A stretch of DNA of 64,000 nucleotides from NCBI RefSeq assembly GCF_004000945.1, contig NZ_BIMF01000019.1, positions 60,032-124,031 of the forward strand, given 5' to 3'. Of the stretch, positions 1 to 8,533 are shown piece after piece. Within the stretch, counting starts at the first letter, position 1; the number at the start of each line of letters is the position of its first letter. Below the pieces are notes generated by a model, which was given only the letters and a program-made list of their open reading frames with translations, was not told the DNA's origin and did no database searches. Position numbers and translations under genes: made by a program. Source of the DNA: Paenibacillus lautus NBRC 15380 (lineage in GTDB: Bacteria; Bacillota; Bacilli; Paenibacillales; Paenibacillaceae).

Positions 1-1
1 A

Positions 2-652
2 CTTCATCTCACGGGAACCGGCTACATGCTGTACAGCGATTACAATCGCAGATCCCTCACCAGCCGGGAAGAGGCTGCATCGCTGCAAAGCGAGCTGCTG
101 AACGCCGTGCAATCGAAGCTTCCTTCGGTAACGGTCGCGGGCGGCAATGCTTACTCGCTGCAGAGCACGGATGCCGTTAGGCAGCTGGCTGGCGATTATT
201 CGTACGACCTGTTCTTCGACGAAGCGGTTCCTTTCGCCCAAATGTCGCTGCACGGCCTAGTGCCGTATACGATGAACTGGGGCAATGCGAGGGACGAATA
301 CCGCAAGGATTTCCTGCGGAGCATCGAATACGGAGCGGCGCCGACATTCGGCGTCATGAAAGCAGAGACGGAGAAGATGAAGAGGGCGTACACGATCTGG
401 TATTACAGCTTGAATTACGACGATTGGGAAGCCGCGATCATCGAGGAGTACAAGCGCTTTAACGAAGCGCTCGGAGATGTTCAGGGCCAATTCATGACGT
501 ACAACCGCACGCTCGCTCCTAAGGTGAAGGAGTCCGTTTACTCCGGCGGGAAGAAAATTATCGTGAACTACAACGATACCGAGGTAACCGTCTTGGGAAT
601 AAAGATTCCAGCGCAAGATTTTGTCGTGGTGAAAGGGGGAGAGGCGAAGTGA
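2..652 (+). CDS. DUF5696 domain protein, C-terminal part (cut by window edge)
   Basis: The frame is open to the first bases of the window, so this is the C-terminal part of a longer protein; the first internal ATG is at 26. The tail has the layout I know from DUF5696 proteins: a segment on the pattern 'YNDWEAAI..YKRFNEALGDVQGQF', then a beta-rich end with 'KIIVNYNDTEV' and 'IPAQDFVVVK'. Members are large proteins of Paenibacillaceae usually encoded next to sugar ABC permeases, and their biochemical role is not established. The stop overlaps the next gene's start by 4 bases (ATG at 649), which indicates translational coupling with the transporter. The family is recognised from motifs only. Confidence 0.7.
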   Translation, partial: LHLTGTGYMLYSDYNRRSLTSREEAASLQSELLNAVQSKLPSVTVAGGNAYSLQSTDAVRQLAGDYSYDLFFDEAVPFAQMSLHGLVPYTMNWGNARDEYRKDFLRSIEYGAAPTFGVMKAETEKMKRAYTIWYYSLNYDDWEAAIIEEYKRFNEALGDVQGQFMTYNRTLAPKVKESVYSGGKKIIVNYNDTEVTVLGIKIPAQDFVVVKGGEAK

Positions 653-1515
653 ACGGATTGTTACGATTAAAAAACCGATTGTCGCAACGATACGAAGGCA
701 TCTTCCTTATTTTGCCCTGGATTATCGGGTTTCTCTTGTTCGTATCGTTCCCTCTCTTCTATTCGCTCTATATGAGCTTTCATAACGTTCGCATTACCGG
801 GACGGGCATCCTGCATGAATATGTGGGCATCAAATATTACTATAATCTTTTGTTCGAGGACGGCGGCGTCTTCTACGACCAGCTGCTGCCGTTTCTGAGG
901 CAGATTCTGTTCATGATTCCGATCATCGTCATCTTCTCCTTTATGATTTCTATCATGCTGAACCAGAAGTTTCTGGGAAGGGGCTTGTTCAGGGCGGTGT
1001 TCTTCCTGCCGGTTATTTTCTCCTCCGGCAATATCATTGAACGCTTCTTGAGTCAAGGGAGAGGGCAGCTCGGATTCCTGGAGCAGTTCTCCATTTCGAC
1101 GACGCTCACGCAATATTTGCCGGGCTCCTGGGCGACGCCGATCGTAAGCGTCTTGAACTCGTTCGTCCTTATCTTGTGGTATTCCGGCGTGCAGATTCTA
1201 CTGTTCCTTGCGGGCCGCCAGACGATTTCGGCGTCCGTTTACGAGGCGGCGCGCATCGACGGTGCGAATCCGTGGGAGATGTTCTGGAAAATCACCCTCC
1301 CGGGTATGATGCCGTTCGTCCTGCTGAATACGATTTATACCGTTGTGGATTTGTTTACTTTCCCCGGCAATCCCGTCATTGCGAGCGTCAATCCGACGCA
1401 ATACGGTCCGACCAGCGCATTGATCTGGGTCTATTTCATCATCATCCTGCTGTTCTTGGGACTGGTGGTGCTGCTGCTCGGAAGAGCGGTCCGCAACACG
1501 ACGCAAACGAGGTAG
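649..1515 (+). CDS. Sugar ABC transporter permease (MalF/UgpA/LacF type)
   Basis: A 288-residue integral membrane permease of a carbohydrate-uptake ABC transporter (CUT1 family). About six hydrophobic segments are visible, the first near residues 18-40. The cytoplasmic EAA loop 'EAARIDGANPWEMFWKITLP' (about residues 198-217) is the contact with the ATPase subunit and carries the typical EAA...G...I.LP spacing. It forms a pair with the next gene. No ATPase gene is in the window, so the transporter probably uses a shared MsmX/UgpC-like ATPase, as is common in Firmicutes. The binding protein is presumably upstream of the window. The substrate is inferred from context to be a pectin-derived oligosaccharide. 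Confidence 0.9.
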   Translation: MNGLLRLKNRLSQRYEGIFLILPWIIGFLLFVSFPLFYSLYMSFHNVRITGTGILHEYVGIKYYYNLLFEDGGVFYDQLLPFLRQILFMIPIIVIFSFMISIMLNQKFLGRGLFRAVFFLPVIFSSGNIIERFLSQGRGQLGFLEQFSISTTLTQYLPGSWATPIVSVLNSFVLILWYSGVQILLFLAGRQTISASVYEAARIDGANPWEMFWKITLPGMMPFVLLNTIYTVVDLFTFPGNPVIASVNPTQYGPTSALIWVYFIIILLFLGLVVLLLGRAVRNTTQTR

Positions 1516-1527
1516 GAGGAGAGAAGG

Positions 1528-2481
1528 ATGGAGAAAGTTTGGAATGTCCTAAGGCAGAGGCAGCAGCGGTTCAGCCAGGTTGGATTGCTCGAGCGTCTTC
1601 GATTGCTGCTGCTCGGGCGGGAAGCCGATAAGGGATTGCTGTTTCGCGTATTTATTTACATCGTGCTGATTGAAACGGCTTATCTGTATCTCAATCCTAT
1701 TTTATATATGGTATCCACCATGGTGAAAGGCCTCGGCGATTTGTTGGATCCGACCGTGAACTGGATACCGAAGGAGATTTTTTGGGGGCATCTGAAAGAG
1801 GCGTGGAGGCTGCTGAACTACCCGACTTCGTTTGGCATCAGCTTTGGACTGTCGATCGGGGCGACGCTCTTTCAGCTCGTCGCCTGCGCGATGGCCGGAT
1901 ACGCGTTCGCCAGGGTAAAGTTTCCGTTCAAGCGCTTCTGGTTCGTGTGCTTGATCTTCGCCTTCGTCATCCCGCCGCAGGTCACGGTGCTGCCGCTGAT
2001 TATTATGTACCGGGAAGTCGGCTGGATCGATACGTACTTCCCGATGCTGATCCCGGCTTTGTTCGGGCACGGCCTGAAGGGCGCGCTATACGTCATCATT
2101 TACCGCCAATTTTTCTCCATTCTGCCGAAGGAGCTGGAGGAAGCGGCGAAGATCGACGGCGCAAGTCTGTACAGAGTCTTCTTCAAGGTTATGCTGCCGA
2201 TCGCAACGCCGGCGATTGTCGTCGTATTCCTGTTCTCTTTCGTCTGGAGCTGGAACGACAGTTATTTTCCAATGATGTTCCTGTTCAAGATGCAGGACGT
2301 TCCGCTCTCCATCGCGCTGGTGAAGGCGACGGGAGACATCTCGACGGAGGAAGGGCAGTTGTTCGCCCAGTCGCTCGACATGGCGAAGTCGTTTCTCGCG
2401 GTCATGCCGCCGCTATTGCTGTACCTCTTTACGCAGCGCTGGTTCACCGAAGGCGTCGAGCGGACCGGCCTTGTGGAATAA
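1528..2481 (+). CDS. Sugar ABC transporter permease (MalG/UgpE type)
   Basis: A 317-residue second permease of the same CUT1-type importer. The N-terminus is longer than usual: about 45 basic cytoplasmic residues precede the first membrane segment. The EAA loop is 'ELEEAAKIDGASLYRVFFKV' (about residues 201-220), followed by 'MLPIATPA' and a C-terminal membrane segment near 'PPLLLYLFTQRWF'. A clear AGGAGGAGA ribosome site precedes the ATG, 12 bases after the previous stop, so the two permeases are one transcription unit. MalG-type partners usually lie second in such operons, as here. Confidence 0.9.
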   Translation: MEKVWNVLRQRQQRFSQVGLLERLRLLLLGREADKGLLFRVFIYIVLIETAYLYLNPILYMVSTMVKGLGDLLDPTVNWIPKEIFWGHLKEAWRLLNYPTSFGISFGLSIGATLFQLVACAMAGYAFARVKFPFKRFWFVCLIFAFVIPPQVTVLPLIIMYREVGWIDTYFPMLIPALFGHGLKGALYVIIYRQFFSILPKELEEAAKIDGASLYRVFFKVMLPIATPAIVVVFLFSFVWSWNDSYFPMMFLFKMQDVPLSIALVKATGDISTEEGQLFAQSLDMAKSFLAVMPPLLLYLFTQRWFTEGVERTGLVE

Positions 2482-2511
2482 CAACGAATGGAAGGGAGTG
2501 CTAGTACGCTA

Positions 2512-3933
2512 ATGGGAATGCAGGAAGTGGAACGCTGGGGAATATTCGAGGTTGCTTTATCCGGTCCTTCGGCAGGCAATCCGTTCGAGGAGGTCGCCGT
2601 GTCGGCGACCTTCGAATACCGCAACGATCGGGTCGAGGTGGAAGGATTCTATGACGGGGACGGGATCTATCGGGTCCGGTTCATGCCGGATCGGGAAGGA
2701 ACGTGGCGATACGTCACGAAGAGCGGCACGTATGAGCTGGACGGCGCGACGGGAAGCTTCCTCTGCACATCGCCGTCGGAAGGAAATCACGGGCCGGTAA
2801 GAGTCAAGGACGGTTATTTGTTTGCATTCGAGGACGGCACGCCATATATGCCGTTCGGCACGACCTGTTATCACTGGACGCATACGGGGAGCAAAGAGCA
2901 TGAGCTGCAAACGCTGGAAGAGCTCGGGCAGTCCCCGTTCAATAAAGTCAGGATGTGCCTGCTCCCTACGCGGGATATGCGTCCGGAGATGGTCGCCTTC
3001 GCGGGGACATGCCCGGAGGATGCGGATACGACCCGGTTCAATCCGGCGTTCTTCGCCCATCTGGAGGAGCGGATCGGCGACTTGATGAAGTTCGGAGTGG
3101 AAGCCGACCTGATTCTGTTCCATCCCTACGACAAGCAAGGCGGCTGGGGCTTCAACAGCATGTCGCGCGAACAGGATTTCTACTATCTGCGATACGTCAT
3201 CGCCCGTCTTGGCGCGTACCGCAATGTCTGGTGGTCGCTGTCGAACGAATACGATTTCAACAAGATGAAGACGATCGAGGATTGGGACCGGCTGCTGCAA
3301 TACGTGCAGCGGAAGGATCCGTACCAGCGGCTGCGGTCGATTCATAACGGCACCAAAATGTACGAACAATCGTCCTTGTACGATTTCTCCAAGTCGTGGC
3401 TCACGCACCAGAGCATCCAGCATTGGGATACTAGTCCGACCACCGAATGGCGGGAAGCCGTTCGCAAGCCGATCGTCGTCGACGAAATTTCCTACGAGGG
3501 CAACGTCGCCAAGCGATGGGGGAACATTACGGGGCTCGAGTTGATCCACCGCTATTGGGAGGGGCTGACCAAAGGCGGCTTCGTCGCCCATGGCGAATGC
3601 TTCGAGAACAAGCCGACAAGAGCCTGGATATCGAGCGGCGGCAAGATGTACGGTGAAAGTCCGGAGCGTATCCGATTCCTGCGCCAAGTGATGGAGGAAG
3701 GTCCGGAGGATTGGATGCAGGCTCGCGAGGAAGGCGGCTATGCGCTTCTGTACTTGGGCAAATACCGGCTTTCGTCCTATAAGCTCCCGCTGTCCCAAGA
3801 TCGGGAATACCGGATCGAGCTCATCGATATTTGGGAGATGACGATAATGCCGCTTGACGGCACTTTCACGGGGCAGAGCGACTTGGCATTGCCGGCTAGA
3901 CCTTATACCGCCTTGCGCGCGCAAGCAGTTTGA
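2512..3933 (+). CDS. DUF5060/DUF4038 apiosidase-like glycoside hydrolase, paralog 1
   Basis: I chose the ATG at 2512 because GAAGGGAG lies at 2491-2498; the upstream in-frame ATG at 2488 lies immediately upstream of this site and has no ribosome site of its own. The 473-residue protein has an N-terminal DUF5060 beta domain (residues 5-90, ending 'GNHGPVRV'), then a TIM barrel of the DUF4038 apiosidase-like type (about 100-400) and a small C-terminal beta domain. Likely catalytic acids are E246 in 'WSLSNEYDF' (the Asn-Glu pair of clan GH-A acid/bases) and E325 in 'IVVDEISYEGN'. GH140 apiosidases, which release D-apiose from rhamnogalacturonan II, share the DUF4038 fold. No signal peptide is seen, so it probably acts in the cytoplasm. 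Exact substrate unproven. Confidence 0.75.
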   Translation: MGMQEVERWGIFEVALSGPSAGNPFEEVAVSATFEYRNDRVEVEGFYDGDGIYRVRFMPDREGTWRYVTKSGTYELDGATGSFLCTSPSEGNHGPVRVKDGYLFAFEDGTPYMPFGTTCYHWTHTGSKEHELQTLEELGQSPFNKVRMCLLPTRDMRPEMVAFAGTCPEDADTTRFNPAFFAHLEERIGDLMKFGVEADLILFHPYDKQGGWGFNSMSREQDFYYLRYVIARLGAYRNVWWSLSNEYDFNKMKTIEDWDRLLQYVQRKDPYQRLRSIHNGTKMYEQSSLYDFSKSWLTHQSIQHWDTSPTTEWREAVRKPIVVDEISYEGNVAKRWGNITGLELIHRYWEGLTKGGFVAHGECFENKPTRAWISSGGKMYGESPERIRFLRQVMEEGPEDWMQAREEGGYALLYLGKYRLSSYKLPLSQDREYRIELIDIWEMTIMPLDGTFTGQSDLALPARPYTALRAQAV

Positions 3934-3947
3934 GAGGAGGGAACGGC

Positions 3948-5429
3948 GTGATTCAATATAAAAAAGAAGTAGAGCGATTTGGCATATTCGAGCTGCAACT
4001 GAAGGGGCGCGAGGACGACGGGCTGTTCGCGGACTCCGGCCTGTGGGCTGAATTCAGCAAAGAGGATCGTCATTTCGTGGCAGAAGGTTTCTACGACGGC
4101 GAAGGCAGACTATTGATCCGGTTCATGCCGTACGAGGAGGGGGAATGGTCGTTTCGCATCGAAGGCGCGTCCGCCCCAGCCGGAGGATACGCCGGACAAT
4201 TCCATTGCCTGCCGGCGGGGGCCGATAATCACGGACCGGTGAGCGTATCGAACGCGACGCTGTTCGCTTATGCGGACGGCAAGCCGTATACGCCGTTCGG
4301 AACGCTGCTTGAGGCCTGGCATGTGCAGGACGAATCGAGCCGCGACCGGACGATCCGGACGCTGACGGCATCGCCCTTCAACAAAGCGCGGATGAGCGTT
4401 GTCCCGCAGGCGGGTCATGCGGGGAACGGCGAGACGGTTATATCTCCGTTTGCCATTCGCCAGGACGGCCAGCCGGACGGCGATTGCTTCGAGCCGGCTT
4501 ATTTCGCGAAGCTGGAAGCCTGCGTGGAGAGTTTGTCCCGCATTGGCGTGGAAGCGGAGCTGATCCTATTCCCGGCCTCCATGGACCTTGAAGGCTCCAT
4601 TCGGTTGACCCCGGAGCAGGAAGAGCGTTATATCCGTTATGCGGTTTCCCGGTTGGCCGCTTATCGCAACGTATGGTGGACGATGGCAGACCTGGGCGAC
4701 GGAACGCGGAGGCGGGAAGTCGATTGGCGCGCTTATTTCCAGACGCTTCGCGAATGCGATTACGGACATCATCTGTGCTCGATCCATGGCACGCCTTCCG
4801 CTTTCGATTGGGGCGTTCCCTGGCTGACGCATGTCAGCCTCCGTCAGGAGGACGTGATGCTTGCCTCCGACTTCACGCTGCAATACGAGAAGCCGATCGT
4901 CATTGACGATTGCGGCCGCGAGGGTATTGGAGCGGAGCCTAGGGACGCGTTGACGCCGGAAGACATGGCGTACAGAATTTGGGAAGGCTTGTCCCGTGGC
5001 GGCTTCGCGGCCCATGGGGAATCGCTTCGCAGGCCGGACGGAACAAGCTGGTCGGTTCACGGCGGCGAGCTGCTCGGCGAGAGCGTGGAGCGGATCGCCT
5101 TCCTGCGCGGTCTGCTGGAGGATGCGCCAGGCTATCTGACATACAGCAGGCAGCGACACGATGCCTCGACCCTCGAGAAGCGGGGCGAATATTATTTGCA
5201 ATATTTCGGACCGCACCGGTTCTCGTCGCGCGACTTCGGGATGCAGACAGGCGAATTCGCGGTGGATATTATCGATACATGGAATATGACGATCGAACGG
5301 CTGGACCAAACGTATCAGCAAAGGTTCCAGATCAAGCTGCCCGGCGAGGTCTACTACGCGCTCCGTTTGCGAAAAATCGGCGAAGGCGCGGCGCAGGACG
5401 AACCGGAGAAGGAGCATGCGTCGGCGTAG
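3948..5429 (+). CDS. DUF5060/DUF4038-like protein, paralog 2, with altered active-site positions
   Basis: The frame opens with a TTG at 3930 that lies in the upstream ribosome site; AGAGGAGGG at 3933-3941 places the start at the GTG at 3948, giving 493 residues. The protein is a diverged tandem paralog of the preceding gene over its whole length: 'ERFGIFELQL', 'EGFYDGEGRLLIRFMP', 'NHGPVSV', 'AYADGKPYTPFG', 'ASPFNKARM', 'AYRNVWW'. The two putative catalytic positions differ: the Asn-Glu pair reads D248-L249 ('WTMADLGDG'), and the C-terminal Glu reads D321 ('IVIDDCGREG'). It may have another substrate, use Asp residues, or bind without hydrolysis. It overlaps the start of no other gene and is followed by a 63-base gap. 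Confidence 0.7.
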   Translation: MIQYKKEVERFGIFELQLKGREDDGLFADSGLWAEFSKEDRHFVAEGFYDGEGRLLIRFMPYEEGEWSFRIEGASAPAGGYAGQFHCLPAGADNHGPVSVSNATLFAYADGKPYTPFGTLLEAWHVQDESSRDRTIRTLTASPFNKARMSVVPQAGHAGNGETVISPFAIRQDGQPDGDCFEPAYFAKLEACVESLSRIGVEAELILFPASMDLEGSIRLTPEQEERYIRYAVSRLAAYRNVWWTMADLGDGTRRREVDWRAYFQTLRECDYGHHLCSIHGTPSAFDWGVPWLTHVSLRQEDVMLASDFTLQYEKPIVIDDCGREGIGAEPRDALTPEDMAYRIWEGLSRGGFAAHGESLRRPDGTSWSVHGGELLGESVERIAFLRGLLEDAPGYLTYSRQRHDASTLEKRGEYYLQYFGPHRFSSRDFGMQTGEFAVDIIDTWNMTIERLDQTYQQRFQIKLPGEVYYALRLRKIGEGAAQDEPEKEHASA

Positions 5430-5492
5430 AAGGGCGAAGACTGCACCGTCCAACCGGGCGGCAGAACGGAAATCGGAAGGAGAGCGCTGGAA

Positions 5493-7622
5493 ATGAACGC
5501 TTATCGTATAACGAGTCCGGCCGAGCGCCGAATCGTGGATGTATGGCAGTCGGACGACGATATCTATATCCAATTGTCCCGCGAAGGCGACTCCGAGCCT
5601 TATTTCAGCAATAAGCTGGGACTTATGGCGGTTCACTCGGAGGGACGTCCATGGCGTGAAGATCGGCTGCGGTTAAATACCGCTCGAATCGAGCATCATG
5701 GCGGCACGCTGCGGATCGAGGCGGACGGCGGGGAGCTGTTCCTCGCATTGGAACTGAAGTTCGATGCGGAAGGGCTGCTTCGGGTATGCGCCATATGGGA
5801 GAATCGTTCCGATCGCACGCTATGCGACGCCGCGGTCGGGCTCGAATGGGAGCTCGCCTCCCGCGGCAAGGAAAACGTGACGATCCCCCATATGATCTAC
5901 AACAACAACCCGTCGGCGGATCCCTCCAGGCTTGTGCCGCATCTCGGCATCGGCGAGGGCAAGGGCTTTATTTGCGAGGAGCATCGGCTCCCGATCCCAT
6001 GCGTGAACGTCGAGTGGAACGAGGAAAACTCCGGCGAGCGATATTTTTCGATGTTCTCGCTTCCGTCCTATATCGAGGATTCGGAAGGCGTCGTCCATTA
6101 TGGCTCGCTTGGCGCTTATCAGCGTGATGGAAGCATAGCCGTTGCGGCGATGAGCGGCGTTCTGATGTTTGGCGGCGAGAAGGACATCGTATACGTGAGC
6201 AAGAGCCAAATCGAGCCGTACTCCGGCGGCTATACCGATTTTGCCCCGGGCTTTGCGCTCGAGAAGAGCTATGCTTTGGAATGGGGTCCGCAGGAGAAGC
6301 CCGGCCAGGCTTTCTCGAAGGCCGTTCACCGCGCCGTTCGGCTGTACGATCCGCAGGGCGCCGATCCGCTATCGCTGGATGAACTGATTCGGCTCAAGAC
6401 GGCGGCCATGGATGACCGGTGGCGGGAGACGGACCGGTCAGCCGGCTACGTGAAGTTCAACGACCGGAATTCGTTCGGGCTCGTGTCGAAGAAGCACGGG
6501 CTTCACTACATGTACGGCTGGACCGGACAATGTTTGAAGCTGGCTTGGTGCGACGCGTCTTTGGGCTTCGACGGTCAATCGCCCGAGCGTATAGAGCGAT
6601 GCAGGAAAGCCGTCGACTTTTATCTCCGCGAGAGCGGCACTTCGGTGCCCGGACTCAGGAACGCCGCGTATCATTTGTCGGATGGCCGGTGGGAAAATTT
6701 CCGCTGGCAGCAGGAGCCCGTCATCTCGAGTCGCGCCTTCGGCGAAACCGTCAGCGACCTCGCCGATATCATTTTGCTGTTCCGCAGCCGGGGGGAGCGG
6801 GTTCCTTCCGCTTGGACGGCCGCGCTCGAACAATCCGCGGATTTTATATTGGGGGCCATATTGCCTTCAGGCATATTCCCTTCCGCCTTTAAGCCGGACG
6901 GCAGCGCCGCGGACACGGAGATTACGGCCGCCGGCATTCCATGCCTGATCGCGTTAATCAAAGCCTGGCAGGTGACGGGCGCGCGGACGTATCTTGACGC
7001 CGCCAGCGCCAGCATGGAGCGCTATTACGCGCTGCATGCCGAAACCTTTGAACGGCCGTTCGCCAGATCTACGCTTGACGCAAGATGCGAGGACAAGGAA
7101 GCGGGCATGTTTTTCTTCATCGCGGCCTTCGAGCTCTTCCGTCTGACCGGGGAACCTCATTTCCGCAATTGGGCGGAGATCGCCGCGGATTGGCAGCTTA
7201 CCTACGTGTATATGTGGAACCCGGCTTACGATCGCGGCACGGCGTTCAGGGAAAGCGGCTTCCAGGCTGTCGGCTGGCCCGGGGTGAGTGTGCAGAACCA
7301 TCATCTCGACGTCTTTTTCCCTACCTTCGAGCTGTGGCAGTTCGGCCTCATGACCGACAACGAGACGTACGTGCGCTTGGCGCGCACGATCTTTGGCGCA
7401 CTCGGCCAAGGCATTTGCACCAAGCCGGGCGAGTGGGGCTTCACCGTCGTCGGGGAACAAGCGGAAGGGTTCTTCCAGTCCAACTTCCAAGGAAGAGGCA
7501 GATCCAACACCTGGAATCCCTCTTGGGTTATTTCGGAAGTGCTGCATCATGCGCTTCGCTTCCGCGAAGCGGCCACTAGTGGCGAAAACCAAAAACAGGG
7601 CAAAGGAGTTCATCGTATATGA
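5493..7622 (+). CDS. Putative six-hairpin (alpha/alpha-barrel) glycosidase, family not recognised
   Basis: A 709-residue protein preceded by GGAAGGAGAG. The first about 270 residues look like a beta-sandwich; the second half (about 300-690) is rich in helices with aromatic and acidic loops such as 'YMYGWTGQCLKLAW', 'RWENFRWQQEP', 'CEDKEAGMFFFIAAFELF' and 'WPGVSVQNHHLDVFFP', the pattern of six-hairpin (alpha/alpha)6 glycosidases. No signal peptide is seen. The last 4 bases overlap the aldolase start (7619), so it is coupled to that gene. The place in the operon, between apiosidase-like proteins and an aldolase plus pectin methylesterase, suggests a role on pectic oligosaccharides. I cannot assign a CAZy family by eye. 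Confidence 0.6.
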   Translation: MNAYRITSPAERRIVDVWQSDDDIYIQLSREGDSEPYFSNKLGLMAVHSEGRPWREDRLRLNTARIEHHGGTLRIEADGGELFLALELKFDAEGLLRVCAIWENRSDRTLCDAAVGLEWELASRGKENVTIPHMIYNNNPSADPSRLVPHLGIGEGKGFICEEHRLPIPCVNVEWNEENSGERYFSMFSLPSYIEDSEGVVHYGSLGAYQRDGSIAVAAMSGVLMFGGEKDIVYVSKSQIEPYSGGYTDFAPGFALEKSYALEWGPQEKPGQAFSKAVHRAVRLYDPQGADPLSLDELIRLKTAAMDDRWRETDRSAGYVKFNDRNSFGLVSKKHGLHYMYGWTGQCLKLAWCDASLGFDGQSPERIERCRKAVDFYLRESGTSVPGLRNAAYHLSDGRWENFRWQQEPVISSRAFGETVSDLADIILLFRSRGERVPSAWTAALEQSADFILGAILPSGIFPSAFKPDGSAADTEITAAGIPCLIALIKAWQVTGARTYLDAASASMERYYALHAETFERPFARSTLDARCEDKEAGMFFFIAAFELFRLTGEPHFRNWAEIAADWQLTYVYMWNPAYDRGTAFRESGFQAVGWPGVSVQNHHLDVFFPTFELWQFGLMTDNETYVRLARTIFGALGQGICTKPGEWGFTVVGEQAEGFFQSNFQGRGRSNTWNPSWVISEVLHHALRFREAATSGENQKQGKGVHRI

Positions 7623-8533
7623 TTAGACCGCACGGAATTATACCCGCAATGGTGACGCCATTCGACCAGGAGGGGCGTCTTAACGAGCCCGTCGTCCGCT
7701 CGATGATTCGGCGTCTACTTCAAGCGGGGGCGCACGGCATATTCGTGCTCGGGACGAACGGCGAATTTTTTGCGCTAACGGAAGACGAGAAGATTGAGCT
7801 TGTCCGAATCGCGGCCGACGAGATCGGCGGAGCCGTCCCGCTCTACGCGGGATCCGGCGCGATTACGACAGCAGAGACGATCTGTTTGTCGCGCAAATTG
7901 GAGGAAGCGGGCGCCGATATTTTATCCGTCATTACGCCTCACTTCGTTCCACTCAACCAATCGGAGCTTCACAGCCACTTCGAAGCGGCGGCAGGCTCGA
8001 CGAATTTGCCGATCGTTCTCTATAACATACCTGCGCGCACGGGCATTATGCTGGAAGCGGCAACCGTGGCATCGTTGTCCGGCATTGCCAATATCGTCGG
8101 CGTAAAGGATTCAAGCGGCAATTACGAGCATGTGCTTCAGCTGATTCAACAATCGGGTCCCGACTTTGCGGTTTTGGCCGGCACGGATTCGTTCATTTTG
8201 TCGACCTTGCTTGCAGGGGGCGCCGGAGCGATTGCGGCATCCGCCAACGTCGCTCCCGATACGGTTGTCTCGATTTATAAACACTGGCAGGAAGGGCAGT
8301 TGGAGGAAGCCGCGAAATCGCAAGCCGACATCGCGGTTGTCCGCAAGCTGATGCAGTTCGGAACGGTCCCGTCAGGGCTCAAGGAGATTCTGAGCCAGCT
8401 GGGAATCGAAGTCGGCTCGCCGCGTCTGCCGGTGCAGCCCGTCGGCGCAGAGGCGCGAAATACCATTGCGGCCACGCTGCGCGCGGCTGGCCTGCTGAAG
8501 GAGGGAAACTCGCATGCGAACATTGGTCGTTGA
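7619..8533 (+). CDS. DapA/NanA-family aldolase (2-keto-3-deoxy sugar acid aldolase candidate)
   Basis: A 304-residue class I aldolase of the dihydrodipicolinate synthase / N-acetylneuraminate lyase superfamily. Visible signatures are 'GTNGEF' (residues 45-50), the catalytic Tyr135 in 'LYNIPARTG' and the Schiff-base Lys163 in 'GVKDSSGN'. Length is normal for the family. These enzymes form or split a bond to pyruvate: dihydrodipicolinate, sialic acid, KDG and related 2-keto-3-deoxy acids. In a pectin operon a catabolic KDG/Kdo/DHA-type aldolase is more likely than lysine biosynthesis. The start overlaps the previous stop by 4 bases and the end overlaps the pectin methylesterase start by 20 bases. 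Cytoplasmic. Confidence 0.82.
   Translation: MIRPHGIIPAMVTPFDQEGRLNEPVVRSMIRRLLQAGAHGIFVLGTNGEFFALTEDEKIELVRIAADEIGGAVPLYAGSGAITTAETICLSRKLEEAGADILSVITPHFVPLNQSELHSHFEAAAGSTNLPIVLYNIPARTGIMLEAATVASLSGIANIVGVKDSSGNYEHVLQLIQQSGPDFAVLAGTDSFILSTLLAGGAGAIAASANVAPDTVVSIYKHWQEGQLEEAAKSQADIAVVRKLMQFGTVPSGLKEILSQLGIEVGSPRLPVQPVGAEARNTIAATLRAAGLLKEGNSHANIGR

Noticed and set aside
2557..3924. A 455-codon minus-strand open frame
   Set aside because: It is the antisense shadow of the apiosidase-like gene in high-GC DNA; no ribosome site, no motif, Arg/Pro/Leu-rich translation.
7619..8533. Biosynthetic dihydrodipicolinate synthase (dapA)
   Set aside because: It sits inside a pectin operon with overlaps on both sides and has GTNGE in place of the usual GTTGE; a catabolic aldolase fits better.
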